From positions 561,501-625,500 of the forward strand of contig NZ_CP128540.1 of NCBI RefSeq assembly GCF_021283545.2: 64,000 nucleotides of DNA, written 5' to 3'. Of the stretch, positions 1-8,420 are shown piece after piece. The stretch is from Pseudomonas alloputida. Its GTDB lineage: Bacteria; Pseudomonadota; Gammaproteobacteria; Pseudomonadales; Pseudomonadaceae. Below the pieces are notes generated by a model. It was given only the letters and a program-made list of their open reading frames with translations, did not search any database and had not been told where the DNA came from. Both the position numbers and the translations under genes were made by a program. Within the stretch, counting starts at the first letter, position 1. Each line of letters starts with the position of its first letter.

Positions 1-1716
1 CTGGCCGGCGCCCATGGCATCGACCTGGTGCTGTTGGTAGTGGCGGCCGACGACGGGGTCATGCCGCAGACCCGTGAGCACCTGGCGATCATCGAGCTGC
101 TGGGCATTCCCCAGGCCTTGGTGGCGATCAGCAAATGCGACCGGGTCGAGCCGTCGCGTCTGGCCGAGGTGCAGATGCAAGTCAGTGAATTGCTGGCGCC
201 TGGGCCCTATGCCGGTGCGCGGCAGTTTCCGCTGTCGAGCATCAGCGGGGAGGGCGTGGACGCGTTGCGTCAGGCCCTGCTGGAGGCCGAAGCAGGTACA
301 CGGCAGCGTAGTGTCGTCGGTGGTTTTCGCCTGGCCGTCGACCGTGCGTTTGCGGTTACCGGCGCCGGTGTGGTGGTCACCGGCACGGCACTGGCCGGGC
401 GGGTCAGTGCGGGTGATACGTTGTTGCTGGGCAAGGCCGGCAAGGTGGTGCGCGTGCGTGGTCTGCATGCGCAGAACCAGGCCGCGTTGGTGGCAGAAGC
501 AGGCCAACGGGTGGCGCTGAACATCGCTGCCGAGCGCCTGGCCGTGGAGCAGGTGCACCGGGGCGACTGGCTGGTGCCCGAATGGTTGCATGCGCCCAGT
601 GTTCGGGTGGATATCGAGCTGTACCTGTTACCGGACGAGAAGCGTGCTTTCGAACATTTCAGCGCCGTGCATGTGCACCTCGGCACCCAGGATGTAACGG
701 CCCGGGTCGCCTTGCTCGAAGGCGAAAGCCTGGCTGCCGGCCAACGCATGTTTGCCCAGTTGTTGCTCAACGCGCCGTTGCAGGCCGTGCACGGCGACCG
801 CCTGGTGCTGCGCGATCAGCGCGCCCAACGCACACTGGGCGGCGGCAAGGTGCTCGACCCGTTCGCCCCAAGCCGCCAACGCCGCAGCGATGCCCGTCTG
901 CAGCAGTTGCAGGTGCTGCGCGATGCAGCGGATCTGGAGCAGGCACTGCCAGCACTGCTCGCCAGTGCACCGGGCGGCATTAGCCCGCAGCGACTCGAGC
1001 GGCAGTTCAACCGCCTGCGGGAAACCTGGCAGTTACCGGATGATGTGCGGGTGGTGGCCACCCGGCAGGGCCAACTGCTGTTCGCCAACGCTCAATGGCA
1101 GGCGCTCAAGCAGCAGGTCCTGGAGCAGTTGGCGCGCTTTCACGAGCAAGAGCCCGACCAGCTTGGCCCTGACCGTGATCGCTTGCGGCGCTTTGTAGCC
1201 TTGCCTCTGGAACGGCCGGCATTCGTCAGTTTGCTGGATGAACTGCTCGACGACAGCGCCATCGCCAGCAGCGGGCCATGGCTGCATCTGCCCGATCACA
1301 AGGTACAGTTGAGCGAAGCCGACAGTGCATTGTGGGCACGTCTGCAGCCGAAGTTGATCGCAGGGCAATTTGACCCACCCTGGGTCAGGACGCTGGCGAG
1401 TGAGGAGAACTGTGCCGAAGCCGATGTGCGCCTGTTACTGCGCAAGTTGGCCCGGCTGGGCCTGGTGCATCAGGTGGTGCGCGACTTGTTCTACCCCGAG
1501 GCGACGCTGCAGCGCATGGCAGCGTTGATGCTGGGGCAGGCCAGCGAAACGCAGATAGTGCAGGTTGCCGCGTTTCGCGATATGTTGGGCATCGGTCGCA
1601 AGCGCAGTGTGCAGATTCTGGAATACTTCGACCGCATCGGCCTGACCCGGAGGGTGGCCGACCAGCGTCACATCCGCGCCGACAGCGCCCTGGCTCAACA
1701 GCACGCCAGGCACTGA
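1..1716 (+). CDS. selB: Selenocysteine-specific elongation factor SelB (5' end outside the window)
   Basis: The frame is open from base 1, so about 70 N-terminal residues, including the first GTP-binding motifs, lie outside the window. What remains (571 residues) has the end of the GTPase domain, with the DDGVMPQTREH stretch and the SKCD guanine-specificity motif, then EF-Tu-like beta-barrel domains, then about 250 residues of winged-helix repeats. In this family the winged helices bind the SECIS hairpin of selenoprotein mRNAs. The protein delivers selenocysteyl-tRNA to in-frame UGA codons. The selenocysteine tRNA gene starts 6 bases after the stop codon, which strongly supports the call. Confidence 0.96.
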   Translation: MAGAHGIDLVLLVVAADDGVMPQTREHLAIIELLGIPQALVAISKCDRVEPSRLAEVQMQVSELLAPGPYAGARQFPLSSISGEGVDALRQALLEAEAGTRQRSVVGGFRLAVDRAFAVTGAGVVVTGTALAGRVSAGDTLLLGKAGKVVRVRGLHAQNQAALVAEAGQRVALNIAAERLAVEQVHRGDWLVPEWLHAPSVRVDIELYLLPDEKRAFEHFSAVHVHLGTQDVTARVALLEGESLAAGQRMFAQLLLNAPLQAVHGDRLVLRDQRAQRTLGGGKVLDPFAPSRQRRSDARLQQLQVLRDAADLEQALPALLASAPGGISPQRLERQFNRLRETWQLPDDVRVVATRQGQLLFANAQWQALKQQVLEQLARFHEQEPDQLGPDRDRLRRFVALPLERPAFVSLLDELLDDSAIASSGPWLHLPDHKVQLSEADSALWARLQPKLIAGQFDPPWVRTLASEENCAEADVRLLLRKLARLGLVHQVVRDLFYPEATLQRMAALMLGQASETQIVQVAAFRDMLGIGRKRSVQILEYFDRIGLTRRVADQRHIRADSALAQQHARH

Positions 1717-1722
1717 GTTCAA

Positions 1723-1818
1723 GGAAGGCAATCGCGCCCGGTGGCGCGGCCGGGCTTCAAACCCGGTTGGGGACGGCAGCCGTTCCCGGGCAGGTTCGAC
1801 TCCCGCTGCCTTCCGCCA
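1723..1818 (+). tRNA. selC: tRNA-Sec (anticodon TCA)
   Basis: A 96-base gene beginning GGAAGGC and ending with the paired GCCTTCC, a discriminator G and an encoded CCA. The anticodon arm at about 1750-1766 presents TCA at 1757-1759, which reads UGA. The long acceptor stem and the extended variable arm (about 1767-1790) are typical of bacterial selenocysteine tRNA. It sits directly behind selB, as is usual, so the genome should encode at least one selenoprotein, probably a formate dehydrogenase (inference). Confidence 0.95.
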
Positions 1819-1840
1819 TTTTTTCACCCTTTAGGGGCTC

Positions 1841-1904
1841 TTCGCGGGTGAACCCGCTCCTACACAGGAAACGCAATCGTCGTAGGCGCGGGTTTACCCG
1901 CGAA
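1841..1904. repeat. REP element pair, inverted
   Basis: Two copies of the P. putida-type palindromic repeat (core TTCGCGGGTGAACCCGCTCC and its inverted relative) in opposite orientation with a short spacer. The pair fills the gap between selC (+) and the convergent asparaginase gene (-) and could form a large hairpin acting as a transcript end for both. Confidence 0.85.
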
Positions 1905-1924
1905 GAGGCCCTCAAGGGCGCTGA

Positions 1925-2923
1925 TCAAGCCCGCTCGCCACACAAATCCAGGACAAACCAGCGGTCTGCTGCGTCAGCATCCAACCCTGCGCCCAGTAGC
2001 GCCACCATCTTGCCCAGGGCTGCTTCACGGGTCATGCCACCGCCACTGACCAGCCCGGCTCCGCGCAAGCGGTTGCCCGCTGCATAGGTGTCGAACACCA
2101 CCGAGCCTTCCGGGCACTGGCTGATAGCCGCCAGCATCACGCCGCGCTGGCGCGCTGTGCTCAGCACATTCAGCAGCGCCTGGTCATCAGATGGCCCGGT
2201 CCCGCTGCCGTAGCACTCCAGCAGCAAACCCTGCACACCGCTGTCTATCAAGGCCTGCAAATGCCCGGCCTGAAGCCCCGGGAATACTGGCACAACCGCC
2301 AGGTTGACCGGCTTGCGCGGCTGCTTGTAGCCCAGTTCGGCAGGGATCGTATCGGCCCGCTCAGCGTCACGGTGGCGTGGCAGCGCAGCAAAGGCATCGA
2401 ACGCTTCGCTGCGTAGCTTCGACGCCCGACAGCCATGCAGCAGCTGCCCGTGGAAGTACAGCTGCACGCCATCTTCCAGGCCGTGTTCGAACTGGCGCAA
2501 TGCGCCGCACAGGTTGTCCCAGGCATCGCTGTCCGGGACACCTGCCGGCAGCATCGAGCCGGTCAGCACTACTGGTGCTGGCAGGTCCAGCAACAGGAAC
2601 GACAACGCAGCAGCGCTGTAGGCCATGCTGTCGGTACCGTGCAGCACCAACACGCCATCGTGGCCCGCGACATCCACCGCCGCGACGATGGCATCGCGCA
2701 TCGCCAGCCAGTTGTGCTGTTGCATATTGGCGCTGTCGAGCAGCGGGTTCAGCTCGTGCAGTGTCCATTGCACCTGGGGTGCATTGGCCATCTGGGCAAA
2801 GTGTTCACGCATCCGTGCTTCAAAACCACCGGCCGGTGCCAGGCCTTCCGGGGTTTCGAGCATGCCGATGGTGCCACCGGTATAGAGAACGAGAAGATTC
2901 TTTACTGCGCGCATGGAAAGCAT
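1925..2923 (-). CDS. ansA: Type I L-asparaginase
   Basis: 332 aa. The N-terminal TGGTIG motif carries the first catalytic Thr, and the HGTDS motif at about residues 95-99 carries the second catalytic Thr-Asp pair. The following VLTGSMLPAG stretch is also typical of bacterial asparaginases. There is no signal peptide, so it is a cytoplasmic type I enzyme hydrolysing asparagine to aspartate and ammonia. An alternative start lies 3 codons downstream (MRAVKN); neither start has a strong Shine-Dalgarno sequence. It lies downstream of the amino-acid symporter on the same strand, but a terminator separates them, so it is probably transcribed on its own. Confidence 0.92.
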   Translation of the reverse strand: MLSMRAVKNLLVLYTGGTIGMLETPEGLAPAGGFEARMREHFAQMANAPQVQWTLHELNPLLDSANMQQHNWLAMRDAIVAAVDVAGHDGVLVLHGTDSMAYSAAALSFLLLDLPAPVVLTGSMLPAGVPDSDAWDNLCGALRQFEHGLEDGVQLYFHGQLLHGCRASKLRSEAFDAFAALPRHRDAERADTIPAELGYKQPRKPVNLAVVPVFPGLQAGHLQALIDSGVQGLLLECYGSGTGPSDDQALLNVLSTARQRGVMLAAISQCPEGSVVFDTYAAGNRLRGAGLVSGGGMTREAALGKMVALLGAGLDADAADRWFVLDLCGERA

Positions 2924-2943
2924 CCGTAGCGGTGAGCGGACAA

Positions 2944-2971
2944 AGAAAAGCCGCCCGCGGAAGGGGCGGCT
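2944..2971 (-). terminator. Rho-independent terminator after the symporter gene
   Basis: On the minus strand GCCGCCC and GGGCGGC pair around a short loop and are followed by TTTTCTTT. It lies about 15 bases past the stop of the AGCS symporter gene. Confidence 0.85.
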
Positions 2972-2986
2972 GGGCAGGGGAGGATA

Positions 2987-4429
2987 TCAGCGCTGCGTCT
3001 GAACTTGGCCGACTGCTTTGTCAGTGGCTGTTTCCACCTGCGGATTGGCAGGCCAGGCATTGCGGTCCAGGTCCAGGTCGGCAAACTTGGACGAGTCGAA
3101 CACAGGCTGCTTTACACCGGCCTTGCGCTGGTCGTCGTAGTCGCGCATGACCCGCAGGCCGACCTTGAACAGCAGGGCCAGGGCCACCAGGTTGACGAAG
3201 GCCAGGCAGGTCATGGTGATGTCGGCGAAGGCGAACACGGTCGACAGGTCTTGCATCGAACCCCACACGACCAGTGCCAGCACCAGGCCACGGAACACCA
3301 TCAACACTACGCGGTTACGGCTGAGGAATTGCAGGCTGTTCTCGCCGAGGTAGTAGTTGTAGAGGATGCAGGTGAAGACGAACAGCGACAGCGCCACGCT
3401 GACGAACACGCGCCCCCAGTCACCGACTACGGCGGCCAGCGAGTTCTGGGTCAGGACGATGCCGTCACCTTCGAAGCCCGGGGTGTAGAAGCCCGACAGC
3501 AAGATCAGCAAGGCGGTGCAGGTGCAGATCACGAAGGTGTCGAGGAACACGCTGAAGGCCTGGACCACGCCCTGTGCGCCCGGGTGTTTCACCGCGGCCA
3601 CGGCGGCGACGTTCGGCGCGCTGCCCAGGCCTGCTTCGTTGGCGAACACGCCACGTTTCACGCCCATGACGATGGCGCTGCCGAGCAGGCCGGCAAACGC
3701 CGGGTCGAGGCCGAAGGCGCTCTTGAAGATGGTTTCCAGCATGGCTGGCACGTGTTCGATCTGGGTGCCGATCACGTACAGGGTCACGCCGATGTAGGCC
3801 AAGGTCTTGACGGGTACCAGCAGGTCCGACACCGCCGCGATGCGCTTGATGCCGCCGATGAAGGTGATGGCCAGCAGTACGGCCAGCACAATACCGGTGT
3901 GGCTTGGGTCGAAGGCAAAGGCATTCTGCAGCGAGTGGGTGACGGTGTACGACTGCAGGCCGATGAAGGCGAAGCCGTAGGTGACCAGCAGCAAGATCGA
4001 GAACACGATGGCCATGCTCTTGCGCTTCAGCCCGTGCTGGATGTAGTAGGCTGGGCCGCCACGGTACAGGCCGTCGCCATCAGCGCGCTTGTACACCTGG
4101 GCCAGGGTGCATTCGAAGAAGCTGCTGGACATGCCCACCAGTGCGGTAACCCACATCCAGAACACGGCACCAGGGCCACCCAGGGTCACTGCGATACCGA
4201 CACCGGCGATGTTGCCGGCGCCCACGCGGCCGGCCAGGCTCAGCATCAGGGCCTGGAAGGAGCTCAGCTGGCCTGCCTGGCCACGCAGCGATTCCTTGAA
4301 CACGCTGAACATATGGGTGAAGTGGCGGAACTGGACGAACCGGGAGCGGATGGTGAAGTAGCTACCCAGCCCGACGATCAGCACGATGAGGAGTTTCCCC
4401 GAAAGGAAATCGTTGATTACTTCGAGCAT
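2987..4429 (-). CDS. Alanine/glycine:cation symporter (AGCS family)
   Basis: 480 aa inner-membrane protein with about ten hydrophobic segments. The N-terminal GLGSYFTIRSRFVQFRHF stretch, the segment with GRVGAGNIAGVG at about residues 66-77, and KRGVFANEAGLGSAP near the middle are hallmark AGCS sequences. The family imports alanine or glycine with sodium ions; the substrate here cannot be fixed from sequence. It is divergent from an HTH regulator gene across a 178-base intergenic region, so that regulator may control it (inference). A terminator follows. Confidence 0.93.
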   Translation of the reverse strand: MLEVINDFLSGKLLIVLIVGLGSYFTIRSRFVQFRHFTHMFSVFKESLRGQAGQLSSFQALMLSLAGRVGAGNIAGVGIAVTLGGPGAVFWMWVTALVGMSSSFFECTLAQVYKRADGDGLYRGGPAYYIQHGLKRKSMAIVFSILLLVTYGFAFIGLQSYTVTHSLQNAFAFDPSHTGIVLAVLLAITFIGGIKRIAAVSDLLVPVKTLAYIGVTLYVIGTQIEHVPAMLETIFKSAFGLDPAFAGLLGSAIVMGVKRGVFANEAGLGSAPNVAAVAAVKHPGAQGVVQAFSVFLDTFVICTCTALLILLSGFYTPGFEGDGIVLTQNSLAAVVGDWGRVFVSVALSLFVFTCILYNYYLGENSLQFLSRNRVVLMVFRGLVLALVVWGSMQDLSTVFAFADITMTCLAFVNLVALALLFKVGLRVMRDYDDQRKAGVKQPVFDSSKFADLDLDRNAWPANPQVETATDKAVGQVQTQR

Positions 4430-4549
4430 TGGAAAATGACCTCGATTCTTATTCTTCGTGTGGAAAGACCAGCGGACGGCAGGCGCACCGCTATTCGTTG
4501 GGGCGCATGGTTGGCTATGACAAGAGTGGTTACAATTTCGCGGATTGCT

Positions 4550-4577
4550 CTGACTTGATGCGACTTGATGCTACAAT
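4550..4577 (+). promoter_or_regulatory. Possible sigma-70 promoter of the HTH regulator gene
   Basis: CTGACT and TACAAT are spaced 16 bases apart and end about 30 bases before the start codon of the HTH gene. The -10 box is good and the -35 box is fair. The tandem CTTGATG words nearby may also matter. Visual match only. Confidence 0.35.
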
Positions 4578-4607
4578 GGCGTCATTCGCGTCACCTGGAT
4601 TCCGCAT

Positions 4608-5417
4608 ATGAGCGATCACTTCGCTACAAACCTCAAACTTGCCTGCAGTCACTACCGCTCTATTTCCGAAGTTTGCCGCCAGCTGTCGATCAACCGCGCG
4701 CAGTTCAACAAGTACCTGAGCGGGCAAAGCCGTCCGACGGCTTTCAACCTGAAGCGTATCGGCGACTTCTTCGGTGTCGAGGATTACGAACTGAACCTGC
4801 CCGCCGAGCAGTTCGCCCGTCTGATCGGTGCGCGGGTATCGCCCCAGGCCCAGCAACCCAGTGACCCGATCAGCGAGTTGTTCCGCCCGTTGCACGAACA
4901 TGGCGGCAACCTTTCGCGCTATTGCGGTTACTACTTCGAGTACTCCAACTGCATGTCGGTGCCGGGCACGACCCTCGTGTCGCTGGTGCACCTGTGGGAA
5001 GAACGCGGCCGTTTTCTGTTCGAGCGCCAGGAACGGCAGGAGCGCTCCAGCGCCACCGATCAGCATGCCGAGGTACGCTGCCGCTACCTGGGGGCGGCGT
5101 TCCAGCTGCAGGACCGGATGTTCCTCATCGACTACGAGTCGCTGACGTTCAACGAAATGAGCCAGACCATCCTCATCCCCAGCTTCAAAAGCCGCATTAC
5201 CCGGCTGAATGGCTTGAAGGCCGGCGTATCCAGCGGCGACCGGCGCAACCCAGCCTGTACCCGGGTGGTGTGGGAATACCTGGGCGAGGAGATCAATCGC
5301 ATCAATGCGTATCGGCAGGTGAAACTGTACCGGCCGGATGATCCGCGCATAGATGACGATGTGCGTGAGCGATTGAGCGTGGCGCCATTGCGCAATGGTC
5401 TGTTCGAGATCGAGTAA
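4608..5417 (+). CDS. HTH-type (Cro/CI-like) transcriptional regulator
   Basis: 269 aa. Residues about 5-60 form a helix-turn-helix domain with SISEVCRQLSINRAQFNKYL as the helix-turn-helix core. The remaining about 200 residues are a ligand- or partner-sensing domain I do not recognise. The gene is divergent from the AGCS symporter and may regulate it; no operator could be assigned. The gene that follows is convergent. Confidence 0.8.
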   Translation: MSDHFATNLKLACSHYRSISEVCRQLSINRAQFNKYLSGQSRPTAFNLKRIGDFFGVEDYELNLPAEQFARLIGARVSPQAQQPSDPISELFRPLHEHGGNLSRYCGYYFEYSNCMSVPGTTLVSLVHLWEERGRFLFERQERQERSSATDQHAEVRCRYLGAAFQLQDRMFLIDYESLTFNEMSQTILIPSFKSRITRLNGLKAGVSSGDRRNPACTRVVWEYLGEEINRINAYRQVKLYRPDDPRIDDDVRERLSVAPLRNGLFEIE

Positions 5418-5428
5418 TGCTAAACGCC

Positions 5429-6274
5429 TTAAGCATTGTCGAGGATGAACGTTGCGACCGTGTCGGCAACCTGGTCCGCTATTGCCGGAGTACTGCGCAA
5501 ATGTGCCGCGATGCCATGGTCGCAGTCGGTAAGAAACAGGCATTGCAAACGCGACGCTGGAACTGCTCGCATCAAGGCGAGGTTAACTTCTTCAGGAATC
5601 GGGCTATAGCGTTCAGTGCCGGCAAGCCACAGGTTGCCAGCGCTGGTGCCGGGGCCTTTGCCGAATCTCTGGGAGTTGAGCCCGTCGTACTCGCCGATCA
5701 CCATTAATACTCTTCCACGAAACTGGTTGAGGAAGGTATAGCTATCGCTCTCCAGAAAACCGAAAGGCTTGTTGATGGCCGCAGTGAATGCCGGGCCGAA
5801 CGGCGCTTGGTGGGCATGGTCTGGATAAACTGCGGGACAGATCAATACGATGCTGTCCACTTGTGGCAACTGTGCTGCAAGCTTAAGCGTAATTGCCCCG
5901 CCAAGGCTATGGCCTATGAGCGTTCGGCATCGAGGCGCGATATGCGCGTGGAAACGCTGTGCTTCATCAAGGTTCGTCGCCAGTGACGGCGCCATTGCGC
6001 CTGGCTCGCTGGCGAGGCTGTGACCTGACAGATTGCCAGTGAGTGAACCAATGCCCGCGGCTTGCAGGCGATAAAGCAGGGGGTTGAGCCGGGTAAAGTC
6101 GGAACGCGCGCCCCCCAAGACGAATGCGGGAGCTGCGCGCTCGATATCAGGTACCAGCAATCGCGCCTGTTGCTGGTAGTTTCCAAAGACTTCATTGATG
6201 AACAGCTCTTTGCCCGGGGCGGGCTCGTCAAACTGCCACTTCACGCGCTGCGGGGAAGCCATTTGAATGTGCAT
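5429..6274 (-). CDS. Alpha/beta-hydrolase fold protein
   Basis: 281 aa from the start MHIQMA, chosen because AGAGAG lies 5 bases upstream; a start 30 bases further up would overlap the preceding gene. GHSLGG carries the nucleophile Ser, GEYDG probably the acid, and DCDHG the catalytic His, so the triad is complete. No signal peptide is seen, and the substrate is unknown. It is the last gene of a short operon behind the TSUP permease gene (8-base gap) and a 53-aa protein. Confidence 0.8.
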   Translation of the reverse strand: MHIQMASPQRVKWQFDEPAPGKELFINEVFGNYQQQARLLVPDIERAAPAFVLGGARSDFTRLNPLLYRLQAAGIGSLTGNLSGHSLASEPGAMAPSLATNLDEAQRFHAHIAPRCRTLIGHSLGGAITLKLAAQLPQVDSIVLICPAVYPDHAHQAPFGPAFTAAINKPFGFLESDSYTFLNQFRGRVLMVIGEYDGLNSQRFGKGPGTSAGNLWLAGTERYSPIPEEVNLALMRAVPASRLQCLFLTDCDHGIAAHLRSTPAIADQVADTVATFILDNA

Positions 6275-6282
6275 GGTGCTCT

Positions 6283-7073
6283 CTAGAAGAACTGGTTGAG
6301 CCATTCGCCGAGCGGGTTGCCGGTATCGAGCAGCAGTTTGAGTGCCATGATGCAGCAGACGCTGACCAGCAGCGGTTTTATGAGGCGCGAGCCGAAGCGA
6401 ACTGCGCAGCGAGCCCCCAATTGTGCGCCCAGAAAGGCGGCGAGCGCCATTGCCAGCGCCAGCGGCCAGATGATCGCCCCGCTGAGAGAAAAGACGGATA
6501 GTGCGCCCAGGTTACAGGCCGCGTTCAAAAGCTTGCTGGTGCATACGGCTTGAATGAGGTGCTGGCCCAAGAGGACCACGCAGGCCAGCATGAAGAACGA
6601 GCCGACTCCGGGGCCGAAGATGCCGTCATAAAAGCCAATGATGGGTGCAGCCGTCACGCAGAATAGGCTGGTCGATACCTTTGCCTTGCGCGCTTGTTCA
6701 TTCGGCTTTGGACTGAAGGCAAAGTAGGCGGCGATCAGGATCAGCAGTGGTGGGACGCACGCCTGCAAAACGTTTTTGGGGACAAAGTTATCGACAAGGC
6801 CCCCAGCGCCCCACCGATAAACGCCATGACAGCCATGGGACTGCCTCGTCTCCAGTCGATCATGCCTTTGCGGGCGAAGGCGCACGTAGCCGAAACCGTA
6901 GCCGAAGCTGCCTGGAACTTGTTAGTGGCGATAGCTGCCAAGGGTTCTACACCGGCAATAAACAACACCGGGAGCGTGATAAGGCCACCGCCCCCGGCAA
7001 TAGCATCAAAAAAGCCGGCCATCAGTGCAACCAGTGCGAGTAGCAGAACAAACGTCAAGTCGATTTCGATCAT
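6283..7073 (-). pseudogene. TSUP (TauE/SafE) family permease split by a -1 frameshift
   Basis: The N-terminal half (MIEIDLTF..., with the family's AGFFDAIAGGGGLITLPVL motif) and the C-terminal half (...NVLQACVPPLLILIA..., with GFYDGIFGPGVGSFF) are in different frames. The frames meet at minus-strand CCCCAAAAAC (plus strand 6772-6781). A -1 slip on C-CCA-AAA, or one more A in the run, restores a continuous 263-aa protein of normal family length with eight or so membrane segments. TSUP proteins move sulfite, sulfonates or other organic anions. The start was chosen for AGGA upstream; an alternative TTG lies 21 bases earlier. It may be a true mutation, a sequencing error in a homopolymer, or less likely programmed frameshifting. 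Confidence 0.85.
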
Positions 7074-7115
7074 GGAGTATTTTCCTGTGCTCAACCACGT
7101 ACCAGCAGCGGGTCT

Positions 7116-7277
7116 TCAGCGAGCACCTTTCTCGAGTTGATCGGCGAATATACGAGCCTGAAGTGCTACTCCTTTAGCCTCCGGTCCACCCAAATCAGCA
7201 AGGGTTTGGCTTGCAAAGGCTATGGCCTGGCTTTGCTTTGGGTAGAAATCCAGGTAGGCAGCTTCCGAATGAGGCAT
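7116..7277 (-). CDS. Small hypothetical protein, 53 aa
   Basis: A short frame, MPHSEAAYLDFYPKQSQ... to ...LEKGAR, preceded by AAGGA 7 bases before ATG, which is an excellent ribosome-binding site. The product looks soluble and helical and has no membrane segment or signal. Its stop lies 42 bases before the TSUP permease start on the same strand, so it is probably the first gene of that operon. I do not recognise the family. Confidence 0.65.
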   Translation of the reverse strand: MPHSEAAYLDFYPKQSQAIAFASQTLADLGGPEAKGVALQARIFADQLEKGAR

Positions 7278-7535
7278 TGAACGTTCCTTGTCGTTTTTGT
7301 GTGAAACTCCCTGGCTGGCAAGTGGGGAGTCGACTATTCAATGCAGTTATGCCGTGACGTGGTAGTCAGCCCATTCCTCGTATGTCGTAGGAAATTTCTG
7401 TCTGTGGCGGTATTGAGCGGTGAAACTGTGGAATCACGCCCTGTGGCATCGAACGGGTCCGGTGTTGGACTTCCCGGGCAGGAAACCGCAAAATGACTCT
7501 TTTTTCTCATCAACCTCTCCGGATCTGCTGACTCT
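7278..7535. other. Divergent intergenic region
   Basis: About 260 bases between the 53-aa gene (-) and the reductase-like gene (+). It must hold both promoters. A small inverted repeat (CTCCC...GGGGAG, about 7308-7328) is visible. No operator or RNA gene was recognised. Confidence 0.5.
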
Positions 7536-8420
7536 ATGCGTATGCGCCTAATGCTGTTGGGTGGTGGCAATGCCCTCGGGCAAGCGCTGATTCGTCTTGG
7601 GGCCGAGGAGGACATCGCTTTCCTGGCACCGCGCCCGCCCGAGAACGGCTGGGCGCCCTCAAGCCTCACTCAGCTGCTCGATGACCATCGCCCCGACGCG
7701 CTGGTCAACCTGGCCTATTACTTCGACTGGTTCCAGGCCGAGTCGGTCAGCGAGCAGCGCCTGGCTCAACAGGAGCGGGCGGTGGAGCGGTTGGCAGAGC
7801 TGTGCCAGCACCATCAGATCACCTTGGTGCAGCCCTCCAGCTACCGTGTGTTCGATGGTTCGCGGGCCACGGCCTATAGCGAAAAGGACGAGCCAGTGCC
7901 GCTGGGCTTGCGTGGCCAGGCCCTATGGCGCATCGAGCAGAGCGTGCGTGCGGCCTGCCCGCAGCATGTGTTGCTGCGCTTTGGCTGGTTGCTGGACGAG
8001 AGCATCGATGGCGCATTGGGCCGCTTCCTGACCCGTGCCGAGCAACCACAGGAGCTGCTGCTGGCCGATGATCGACGTGGCAACCCGACGCCGGTCGATG
8101 ATGCCGCCCGAGTGATCCTGTCGGTGCTCAAGCAACTGGATTGCAATGCGCCGCTGTGGGGCACCTACCATTACGCCGGCAATGAGGCGACCACGCCGCT
8201 GGCGCTGGGCCAGGCGATCCTCGCCGAGGCCGGCCAATACCGCCAGCTGGCCGTTCAGGCCCCCACGCCGCAGGCCCATGCCGCGCGCCCGGATGCCAGC
8301 GAAGAGCCACAGCACGCGGTACTGGCCTGCAAGAAAATCCTTCATACCTTCGGTATCAAGCCGCGTGCCTGGCGCGCTGGCTTGCCACCTCTACTGGACC
8401 GGTTCTACCGCCATGGCTGA
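7536..8420 (+). CDS. NAD(P)-binding sugar-nucleotide reductase-like protein (RmlD/extended SDR)
   Basis: 294 aa. An N-terminal Rossmann motif is seen in MLLGGGNALGQAL. A central VQPSSYRVFDG stretch corresponds to the SSxxVFDG motif of dTDP-4-dehydrorhamnose reductases. The usual catalytic YxxxK is replaced by a less canonical GLRGQALWRIEQ region, so catalysis is uncertain. The stop overlaps the start of the following epimerase gene by 8 bases, so the two are translationally coupled and likely work on one nucleotide-sugar pathway. A second in-frame ATG lies 6 bases in. Confidence 0.75.
   Translation: MRMRLMLLGGGNALGQALIRLGAEEDIAFLAPRPPENGWAPSSLTQLLDDHRPDALVNLAYYFDWFQAESVSEQRLAQQERAVERLAELCQHHQITLVQPSSYRVFDGSRATAYSEKDEPVPLGLRGQALWRIEQSVRAACPQHVLLRFGWLLDESIDGALGRFLTRAEQPQELLLADDRRGNPTPVDDAARVILSVLKQLDCNAPLWGTYHYAGNEATTPLALGQAILAEAGQYRQLAVQAPTPQAHAARPDASEEPQHAVLACKKILHTFGIKPRAWRAGLPPLLDRFYRHG

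Noticed and set aside
3005..4558. 517-aa frame opposite the AGCS symporter gene
   Set aside because: Its His/Gln/Gly-rich translation has no domain and mirrors the high third-position GC of the symporter, whose membrane motifs are unmistakable.
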